From: Asterella californica
Lineage: Eukaryota; Streptophyta; Marchantiopsida; Marchantiales; Aytoniaceae
NCBI GenBank assembly: GCA_036924285.1
Contig: JAYKYS010000012.1
Coordinates: 10,912,001 to 10,976,000 of the forward strand
Direction: 5' to 3'
DNA length: 64,000 nt
The notes below the pieces were generated by a model that had not been told where the DNA came from, searched no databases, and saw only the letters and a program-made list of their open reading frames with translations. The position numbers were made by a program, and so were the translations under genes. Positions 55,499 to 64,000 of the stretch are shown in pieces; position 1 is the first letter of the stretch, and each line of letters begins with the position of its first letter.

Positions 55499-55905
55499 GT
55501 TTGACCTATCCTTCCAGAGATCCCGAACTAAACTTGCCGGTGATAACCAAGCTGTTCAAAATATTTCACTGAAAAGCTATACCCATATGTGAGAAAAAGA
55601 AATAAACAAAAATAATCTACATAATATATTAAAAAAGATAATATCCAAATTCTACACTAAATATATTATATCAGGAGAGTCTCCAAATAGACTAAGTGCG
55701 ACTTAGAACTATGTTATAATGTGCATAAGAAACTCATTATTATTATGATAACTCTATCTAATAGACCGTAGTTCTAAAGATCTAGCTAACCATTCCAAGG
55801 TTGAAACTAAAGGAGAGACCAAACTGAGACTAAAAAAGAGATCGAAAATATCAGAAGAAAACGAACTGAATGAGAGCAAGATCGATGTCTCCAAGGTGTC
55901 TTGGG
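55499..55905. other. AT-rich spacer
   Basis: Nothing recognisable. A minus-strand frame at 55754-56224 crosses the tandem repeat below and is explained by it. Confidence 0.5.
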
Positions 55906-55934
55906 GGTTCGAGAGGAAGACTTCCTCTCGAACC
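55906..55934. repeat. Near-perfect palindrome
   Basis: GGTTCGAGAGGAAG (55906-55919), one central A, then CTTCCTCTCGAACC (55921-55934): 14-bp perfect arms. Confidence 0.95.
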
Positions 55935-55937
55935 GGA

Positions 55938-56100
55938 GGAGTCTCTGACAGAAAAGCCGTCATAGTTCTCCTGTCTCGAAAGAGGACTGACGGACCTCTG
56001 ACAGGAGAGCGGTCATGGGCTGTCCTGCCTCGAGTAAGATCCTGGCCAGGTCCTCTAACAAGAGAGCATGTCATTGGCTCTCCTGCCTCGAGTGGACTGG
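55938..56100 (+). repeat. Three imperfect tandem repeats of 54-57 bp
   Basis: Units start GGAGTCTCTGACAG (55938), GGACCTCTGACAGG (55992) and GGTCCTCTAACAAG (56049), each continuing to TCTCCTGTCTCGA or TCCTGCCTCGAGT. They follow the palindrome directly. Confidence 0.8.
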
Positions 56101-56927
56101 CCCCGTTCTGGTCTTCCATTTTTCCGGCCCATATAAATATTACCGGTTCCGGAATAAAATACAGTGAGTACTGGGCAGATCGACGATATTGAGCCGGCGT
56201 GGATACTAATTGGCATTGAGTCATATTTCAAGCATGACTGTAGAGCGTGGCCTTGTTACTATAGCAAAACATTACTATAGAGTAGAACAATTTGGAATTT
56301 AAAAAAGAGAATATTCTTTCCCAAAGCTCTCATTCATCCTCGTTTCTAGAGCTTTTTCCTCATCCGTTTGATATCAAAATGAAAATATCATGATCTCATT
56401 TTGAAGGTTATCATATGTTGCTCATTTCAATACCTTGATCGATATATTACATGTCCAATTAACTGCGTGACAGCGTGGCGTAAAATCCTGCAGGGACCCC
56501 ATCAGAGTCGATTTCACTTAGTATTGGTTAAGAATGATTAGCGATGGGGATCCTCACCGCTAATATAGCTGAACTTATGGTTTAAAAGAACAAAAGTTCA
56601 CCAGAAATTCATTGTCGCGCATGCATATGCGCTCCGTACCTTCATCTTTGACACCATCGAGAGCTCAGCCGAGATCTTAATTCTCGATAGTTTATATCGA
56701 CGAACAAACACGTTCGACAATTCACTAAATTTCTATTTTCATTTCATTTCAAGTTTTGTTTTTCTCAGTGAAAGAAGATAGACAACGTAATATATTTGCC
56801 ATTCCAATTAGTTCTATTTTAAATGTATACCATGATTATTTGTTCAAACACTATCTACTTTCATTATAAGCTTCAAGAAACTATCAATACTAATGAGCAT
56901 GCCACCGATCCTTAGATTTACTATGTG
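56101..56927. other. Unassigned spacer before unit G copy 2
   Basis: No coding potential. GACCCCATC (near 56495) and GATGGGGATC (near 56545) form a weak inverted pair. Nothing else noted. Confidence 0.5.
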
Positions 56928-58141
56928 TAGTGTGGCAGGATTACTCCTTTTGTCCATTTAGTATACAAGATATCGTTCCCACAGAGGATTTGCACAAGTA
57001 ACACTGCTCTAAGTTCTAAGATCTGTTCAAACACACAAACACACGGATTTTGCCTAGAAATATCGTGTTCTCACAAAAGCATGCGTCTTCCAGACTCGCC
57101 AAAAGGTGCTCTGGACCTAAACAAACAACTACTAACTAAAATATCACACAACTATTCACAAAGAAGCTTGGGAAGACGCTTCCTGCTTCTAGGTCACTTC
57201 TTTCGATCTTCTCGATACCGTCTTCCCGAAGCAATTCTCGGCTTCTAGGGGTTCAACTCGGCTTCTCACACCTCCAGAAGACTGTCTTGCTTCGCAGAAG
57301 TCGACTAGCAACGGCTGTTACACTTTACTCTCTTACTCACATTCCAACGGATTAGATTAATCACAAGGTGTATGTCCCCTGTAGCCTTCCCAGGCTTCTG
57401 CCTACGAAAACGGTCTTCCTGCAGCACTATAACGACATTCACCTTCACGGAAGCTCAATAGAAGTCTCAGAAGCTCACTAGACGAAGGTAAGAAGATGGG
57501 GAAGAAGGGAGAAGATGGGGAAGAAGAGAAAATCCAAACAAGAGAAAACAAGATGAAAAGGAGAAATTAAGATTCCGACAGGCTTCTAGTCCGGATCTTG
57601 ACTAACAAGCCATCCCTGCTTGTAATAGTTTGGGGAGGAAGACAACAAACGTGCGTACAGTTGCACCGTCTTCTACTTGAGGATGTCGTCTTCTGCTGTG
57701 GGAAGAATGCTTCTTTCGTCTTCTCTTCGCTGCTCCGACTACTCTGTCTTCTGGGATCCTTTACCCATAAGACCGTCCGTACGTAGATCCTAAGTGCTCC
57801 ACTGGACGAGCCAAGCTGCAATTCCACAACTGCTGGCAGTTACCGCCACTCAAGAAGAACGCTTCCCATGCACAATCGGGAGTGAATCCAAGAAAACCCA
57901 CCACCCAGAAGACATGGACAAAGCTTCTGCACTCAAATCAGCAATCCATTCCTCGAGAAGAAGTCACATTGGCATTGGGAAGCTCACTCTCTCTACTTCC
58001 TGCGCCTATTCCTCGACACACCAGTCTAGCCAACAGGACTGCACGAGGATGCCGTTCCCTGCTCCTAGACTGCGCACTACTTGCACCTACATCTCCAAGC
58101 CGCTGTTGGTAACCAGAGAATGCAGACTTCTTCCTGCTTAA

Positions 58142-58550
58142 TTCCCTTAGTCTAACATCGAGCGTAGCTAATCTGTCTGCACCGTAGAATCTGTATGTTT
58201 GTGCAGATCTCTATAGTGTGTCATGTATCTAATGTGCTCTGAGTCCGCACCGTAAAATGTTTGTGTGTGTGAAGAACTTGATTTCCTACTCTTCGATCCT
58301 ACTTATACCTTCTACCATGAGAAAACAGAGAAGACGATCACCCAGGGAGAGATGGGCATTGTCAGAAGGCTGCCACCTCACATGCAAACCGTTTCCCTTT
58401 TCCTGATTAGCCATCCACCTTGTTGTTCCTACGCTACCTATGCTGGCACATGGTATCGTAACTAATTTTACATTGAAAAACTGCCACCCTTAAGATAGCA
58501 TGTTCGATCCTATTAAGTTTAGAAATGTCAACGTCGGTTGTGGTTACTAT
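58142..58550 (-). other. Unit G copy 2, non-coding region after ORF y
   Basis: It matches 18742-19150 of copy 1 (ACCGACGTTGACATTT; CTTAAG/TCTTAAGGGTGGCAG). The rest of the non-coding region runs to 56958; open frames there (57567-57827, 57794-58141) recur in copy 1 without domains. Confidence 0.6.
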
Positions 58551-59545
58551 CTATTCTGATTGCTCGGAGGTAATCTCTACCTGATCTGCTCCTATCGGAA
58601 CTACTAGCGCGGCTTCTGATAAGCTAGGAAGCCCTGCAAACACTTTGGGTAACACTGAGGTGGCTTCCTCCTCATCGTTCTTCGCTGGTCCTGCTGTCGT
58701 TGCTGCTGCTTCTTCCTCGGCTTTTGCTTCGGCTTCTGCTTCTGCTTCTGCTTTTGCTTCGGAAGACGGAAGCGTCTTCTGGGAAGCGGAGTCGAGTGGT
58801 GCTTCCTCGCTCTTCTGAAGCATTAGTTCGGTACTAGGGACCATGACGACCTCATAGGGGTCCGAGGAAGTCGCTTCCTCCACACGGAATACTTGGGAAG
58901 ACGGTTCTTCTTCCTGTCTTCCAGAAGACATCTTGTCTTCCGGAGTCTTCTCGGCTTCCAACACTGTCACTACCAAGTGCACAGCGAGGTCGAACTCCTC
59001 CTTCTCCATGTCGGCACCGATCGATGATACTAGGGCTTGGGAAGATGTAGTTACCAGTGGCGGAGTCGAGGGAAGTCCATAGAGTGTCTTCACCCCCTCT
59101 ATTTGCCTATCCAAGTATCGGAACATACTCTCCTTGCACTATACCAACATCACCTTGGACTCATCGTCCCACTCTCTAGCCAAGGTAAGCAACTTCCTAC
59201 CCGCGGTGAAGTTGAACTTCTTCCGAAGCGCTTCCACCGACTGTGCTAGCATCTCCTGTGCACGAGCTTCCGCTGCTTCTCGCTGCATCTTCTCGGCTGC
59301 AACTCGCGCATCTGCGGCTTCCCGCTGCGTCTTTCATCTTGTCTTCTTCTCTGCGAGGGCGGTGAGAACCTCTTGGTCGCGTTGCTGTAAACGCGCCTGC
59401 AACTCCTGGTTGCTCTTCTTCAGTTGGGTCAGCTCCTTGGCAGAAGCGGCTGCTTTCATCTTGTACCTCACTGTGAGCTTCACCGTGGTGCGGAGACTAG
59501 CTTCCAGCGCTTCTGCCTTCTTCTGGTCTTCTTCCTGACGCATCA
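58551..59545 (-). pseudogene. Unit G copy 2, ORF y
   Basis: It starts at the ATG overlapping the ORF x stop (TGATG, 59545-59541): MRQEEDQKKAEALEASLRTT, then a long coiled coil (TQLKKSNQELQARLQQRDQE; QREAAEARAQEMLAQSVE). It is interrupted by a TGA at 59334 where copy 1 has TGG and by a TAG near 59130 where copy 1 has GAG. The final 191 codons are intact (MFRYLDRQIEGVKTLYG, then EEFDLAVHLVVTVLEAE, an alternating EA tract and ITSEQSE). Function unknown. Confidence 0.65.
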
Positions 59546-60858
59546 AGGTGCGCAGACCGAATCCATGCTGTATGGCTTCTCTTTAGCCTTCGCTCTCTTC
59601 TCCAGCAACTCCATAGCTGGCTGGATCTCTGAGTGGAAGAAGGCACTGAACTCTTCCAGTCTTCTTCCTGCGGAAAACAGGTTCATCTCCACAATCCGAT
59701 CGGAGGTGTCGACCTTGTCTTCCAGAGGCAAGGATGCCTCTTCCACCACTATGGTCTTCAGCTTCTGCACACGGGAAGAAGCTACTCTTCTCATCTTCCG
59801 AGGTGGAAGATCTCTCCCCATGGTAGAAGCGGTCCTCTTTACTGCGCTTCCTCGCATCGCAGTAGGAGTATCCATCCATCCTTCATCTTCTGGAGTCTTC
59901 AGAAGACTCCTTGGTGTGGCAGAAGCGGTCTTCTGCTCCGGTCGAGTACTCAACAGCTCTTCCTGCGAGTCTGACTCCGATCCCGAATGAATAAGAGAGG
60001 TGGTGTTCCTAAGTACACTTCTAGGACCCATCTTCCTCGGAGGCGTGGCGTCTTTCGACCCACTAGAGTCGTCTTCTCTCACCAGAAGCGTCTTCTGATG
60101 AGTACCGGGCCTCAGCTGCGGCATCAGAGTGGGAGGGGGAGTTGCGGCTGCTGCTCGGTCGTCTTCTTCCGAGATCTCTTCCTTCGCCTCATGTTGCCCT
60201 GTTGGCTCATACTTCACCAACTGATCTTCCGTGAGATCCCCATGGTTACGTACAAGTAACAGAGGAAAGGTGTCAAGTGTCCTCCTGCCGGGGTACCTAA
60301 GTACGCTAGCTCTGTCTGTACATATACGTGGAAGAATGCGCCCTTGTTGACGGGCACTCCTTCGTCGCACATTGCTTCTAGGAACTCCACGTCCTGATCC
60401 AAGGTACCTCGTCTTCTGCGCTTTCTCTTTGGAAAACAGCTTCGCCAGAAGTCGCTTCTTCGGCTCCCGGTAAGACTCTACCTTCCATCGTTCCTTCCCT
60501 GCTTGTCCTCCATGAAGAGACAAGTTGTGCTTCCAGGCACATGTCACTCACTCACGATCCTGGGTAAGATCTTCTTCTCGAGCCAATAACCTCGATCCTC
60601 GGATTCTGGCCTGTGGAAGGCCCTGCGCCACCAATCTTCAGTCCATGAAGATGGTCTTCCTCGAGCTACTCCTACCTTCACATGTACACGATTACGAGGC
60701 GGTAAGGTTGTCCAAACCTCCTCCAGAAGACCCTGGTCGGCGAGGTTCCAATCCCACAGGAAGAAGTCGAGACCCAACTCCTTGAAAAAGGGTTTGGCCT
60801 CGGCCAACTCTGCTGCGGGTAACACCAACCCTCGAGGATGCATCGACATACTTGGCAA
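59543..60858 (-). pseudogene. Unit G copy 2, ORF x
   Basis: It opens near 60858 (MPSMSMHPRGLVLPAAELAE), breaks at about 60545 and 60400 by frameshifts relative to copy 1, then reads through 334 codons in part out of frame. LTEDQLVKYEPTG, EEISEEDDRAA, ESDSQEELLSTRPEQK, RDLPPRKMRRVASS and VEMNLFSAGRRLEEFSAFF lead to DSVCAP and TGA (59545-59543). The C-terminal half, with a basic cluster PPRKMRR, is mostly deleted in copy 1. No named domain recognised. Confidence 0.6.
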
Positions 60859-62826
60859 TCTGTTGCACTAAGCCACACGCACTTACTGTGAGCTGAAGGC
60901 TCAGTCCTTCCCAAGTGCCCACAGTCTAGCTTCTACTTCTCAGAAGACGAAACTAGTCTTCCAGAAGACAGCTATTCCGTCTTCCGAGATTCTAACAGTA
61001 CTTCCTAGATAGCTCTCGTCTTCCGAGCTATATCTAAACAATCCTAACTAAGCAAGGCCTCGCATGGATTACCAAGAAGACAACCCACTTTGCATTACAT
61101 CCTACTTCCTATCAGAAGATGAAAAATGTGCGAGAAGCAAAGCGTATGAACAAGTTCCAGAAGATGATCGCGGCTCCTGCGGTGACAGTGGCCTCTGGGA
61201 AGACTCCCGAGACAACTTCCGATTCAATGTCTTTCTCGGAAGACCTCCTGAAGTCAGGCTTCTTTTCACTGGTCTCACCTGTCTTCTTCTTCCTACGCGC
61301 AATCTATCCTCACAACAGACTCACGACATTTGCACTCTGTTCTTCTGACTTCTCACCTCTCATACACACTCAGAAGAAGCTTGCTGCTCGGTGAGAAGAC
61401 ATGACCCTCGACCATTCTCTCTAGATTCTGCCAGCAAGACTTCTCACGACTCTCTCCTAAGTTCGGGAAGAAGAAGGAATGGGCTGTTATGGGTCGGACA
61501 AAAGAGACCCGAAATGGACCCTCACGTCTTCTCGCGCATTTTGCCAGCCCTTCCAGTCTTCTATTCTCTCTAGGAAGATGTGGATTTGAGAAGCTTGGAA
61601 GACCGAGAGGCACAAGCCTAGTTCCCGACTTCCAACTTCTCGAAATAACAAAACAACTCACCACGCCACTCAGGGTTCGTACCAAGTCTCTCTTAACACC
61701 AAAGCAAAGCAAATCCACTCTTGATACGAATTGTGTACAGTCGACTTCCGAAGACAGTCAGGCTTCCGAAGCGTCTTCCGAAGATGTTCCAATCTTCTGA
61801 AGCGTCTTCTGTTCAAGGTTTCGGGAGTAGAGGGGTGGTAGGATAGAGAAATTGATAACTGGGAGCTCTAATTTGAGGACTATGGGCAGGGAAGCTCGAA
61901 TTGAACTCGAGAAGAAGCAAGAAGATGTCTGACGGAAATTGGGCAGTGCTTCCGCGCTCAATGTCATAATAGGAAAATAGGGATGGGAGGATTGGTCGAT
62001 TCAGGTTGCCTACAAACAACCGGGGAAGCGCAGGGGATACCAAACAAAGGCGAGAAGCAGTGAGGAAGGAAAAAGAACATGAGAAGAACCTCTACTATAT
62101 TTTGTCTGCTTCTCGAGCTGTCTTCTTCTTCCGCGCGCTTCTGGCTCTAGTTCCAACTCCAATGCGACCCCACCAAGCTGCTTCCGCCGTCAGCTCCTGA
62201 CTACGCCTCAATCGATCAAGACTTCCTCCTTCGATTCCACTCAGCCGTCCTCCAATGTCAGCTTCTGAGAGTTCACAGAAAACGCCTTCAGCTCGATATG
62301 CTTCTGCTCTCAGTAATTCGACCTTGCCTTTCTTCTAGCTTCGAATCAATCCTGACCTCTCTCAATTTCACCTCGCTGCCTTCCTCACTCGAATCAATCA
62401 CTCTTGAATCGATCTTCTCAACCAAGAAGCGCTCTTGCTGCGAGAAATCACAATTTGCTAATGCGCTTCCTGCGCATCTTCCCCGCAGTTTACCGATTTC
62501 GACCCTCCTGACCTACCTAACCTGTTCGGTGCTACCTGGTAGGTGCACCTACTTCTTACGTGGTGAAGCTTCCGCGGTTGTCATCTTTCGGAAGATACGT
62601 GTCTTCCGTCGTCTTCCGTCTTCGGAAGACACAACCGAAAAGACGCTTCCCAGAAGACGGTCGTCTTCCGAAGAAGTCAACTTCTTATTACAAAAAGCTC
62701 GTAAGATCATCTTCCTTCTAAGGAAGCCGTAGTCTTAAGTAACAACGCTTCTTCAGTTATACAAACAAGTTATTAATCTTAAAAATTTCAAAAATTCGTG
62801 AATCTTGTAATTTGTGGGCACCACAC

Positions 62827-63737
62827 TAGGTCTTTAATGTACAAGTCACAAGAGAAATAGACGATAATCTATTGTATTCAGGTATGTGTTTTGCATCTAT
62901 ACTATATAATTATACCGTTTACTATTATTAACTCCTAACCTAATGGGCAATGATTAACAATGGCACGTGGCAGCTTAGCAAGACAAAAGCGGAGGATAGA
63001 TTGAAAAAGAAGACAATGTGAAGTCAGAGGTCAAGACCTAAAGTTGAAAAATAGGGTTTTTGGGCTCATAGAGGAGAGACTTGCTTCACATAGAGAAAAG
63101 AAAAGGACATCGTGGTTTTGAGGAGATTGAGATTGAGAGAAAGGTTAGGTTAAAAGAGAAATTGACTATGGAGTGGAAATTGACTATTGAGTACTTGATG
63201 GAGGTACTATAAAGAGTCTCCGAGACCTGCCGACCTTTGTCAGATAAGCTATTGTGCCCGTGCGGATATATGAGCCCTTGATTTTACTATTAGTGTGAGA
63301 ATAAAGTTTGGATTTGTGTGCTTAACTTGAATTGAAGTGCTTAATGTGAAATTTGCTCTATTTTCTTGCAATTATCTTGTTTTTCTATTTTCAAGCATCC
63401 ATTAGAGATTATATTCTTGCCCAATATTTATATTGATCTCTTGCATTCCAACTTTGTCACCGATAGTAGAAGCGCTATCCAAATATCTTTCAAACCAAAG
63501 TCAGAAATAGTCACATATATGTCTAAGTCCTTAAGTTAGAAATCGATACGTGCAAAAGACTAATCAGTTATCCTAAATCAGTCCGAAGGTTGTCAAGCCT
63601 CTTGTTTATTAGAGGAAGGTTTAACAAAATGAATATGAAGACAGAAAAGATATAATTGTCCCAAGGGAGGTTCATGTTTGACGACTATTCATTACATACA
63701 AGAGATTTTATTTTGAGATCTACAGTCGAACGCTTCA
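62827..63737 (+). repeat. 5' LTR of element H (5' boundary uncertain)
   Basis: It ends CGCTTCA at 63737, two bases before a primer-binding site. A TATA-like ACTATAAAGAG lies at 63206-63216. The LTR start is not clear because no second copy is in the window; several TGT candidates lie between 62838 and 62900. No coding frame. Confidence 0.6.
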
Positions 63738-63738
63738 A

Positions 63739-63751
63739 TTGGTATCAAAGC
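63739..63751 (+). other. Primer-binding site of element H
   Basis: TTGGTATCAAAGC differs by one base from the TTGGTATCAGAGC site complementary to initiator tRNA-Met used by many plant LTR elements. Confidence 0.85.
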
Positions 63752-64000
63752 ATGTCCAAGCTTGATATTTCTAAAACATCGTCGGCAATGGAAGCTGACC
63801 GGGATGGATGAGATGAAGGCGTTGCTGAAAAAGCTAGTGGAAGATGAGAACAAGGTTCTTAAGGCAGATTTAGCTCGAAGAAAAGCAATACATGAGAAGG
63901 AAGTAGAGGCTCATGTACCGCAAACCAAACCAATTAAGAATGTAGCGTACTAGGTGAAGGAGCAATTGAACCAGCAGCAGAAGTGGCTAATGCTGCTCAA
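63752..64000 (+). pseudogene. Element H gag start, truncated by window end
   Basis: After the primer site an ATG (63752) opens a short frame ending in TGA; the next frame carries a charged helical segment (MKALLKKLVEDENKVLKADL; RRKAIHEKEVEAHV), a TAG near 63951 and VKEQLNQQQKWL. This resembles the coiled-coil N-terminal region of Ty3-type Gag, already frameshifted. Confidence 0.5.

Larger units (their letters stand above)
56928..62826 (-). mobile_element. Unit G, copy 2
   Basis: Uninterrupted copy of G, about 5.9 kb. It starts TGTGGTGCCCACA at 62826 and runs through the LTR-like region (to about 60860), ORFs x and y (60858-58551), the non-coding 3' region, and the first codons of the next ORF (ATG at 56957; MDKRSNPATL). 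Homology with copy 1 ends at about 56928. No second TGTGGTGCCC copy exists inside it. The host side at 62827 is unrelated to the pol fragment that precedes copy 1. Confidence 0.85.

Overview
The window is a repeat-dense stretch of nuclear DNA from a streptophyte (green plant lineage). One host gene is recognisable: a ten-exon half-size ABC transporter on the minus strand (50095-54035), closest in my recall to plastid-targeted ABCB29 (ATH12) of land plants. All nine introns are GT-AG. Almost everything else is LTR retrotransposon. The gag/pol families, with aspartic protease motif D-H-G, resemble elements I associate with charophytes such as Chara, but they do not prove a species. I saw no rRNA gene, functional tRNA gene or CRISPR array.

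Layout. 1-3812: the tail and 3' LTR of a Ty3/gypsy element (K), then a second LTR of the same family in the opposite orientation, joined tail to tail across 4 bp. 3813-4040: C-terminal end of another Ty3 polyprotein, directly followed by unit G (4100 to about 20423, plus strand). G carries two non-canonical ORFs (x and y) and is interrupted by solo LTR D (6745-8759) and by an intact young Ty3 element, A (9286-17991, minus). 20461-22850: a fragment of LTR family K split by solo LTR C1. 22866-27341: badly decayed Ty3 element F. 28086-43776: gag of a third A-type element, J (minus), split by element B (28184-36933, minus) and element C (37164-43374, plus). 44552-45871: mosaic solo LTR E. 46010-46292: a tRNA-headed SINE. 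48650-49450: a Ty1/copia remnant. 50095-54035: the ABC transporter. 56928-62826: a second copy of G, minus strand. 62827-64000: LTR, primer-binding site and gag start of another element, H.

Most notable signal. Element A keeps Gag-protease and Pol in different frames. The Pol frame opens exactly at a G GGT TTT heptamer, followed 6 nt later by a 12-bp hairpin. The related, independently decayed element C keeps the same heptamer in the same frame, with a hairpin of different sequence 7 nt downstream. This has the architecture of a programmed -1 frameshift signal. Other notable points: a shared NCGN target-site preference, a mosaic LTR, tRNA-like/SINE modules inside LTRs, zinc-knuckle accessory ORFs upstream of gag in element B, and unit G saturated with GAAGAC/GTCTTC and carrying a TGATG stop-start overlap between its two ORFs.
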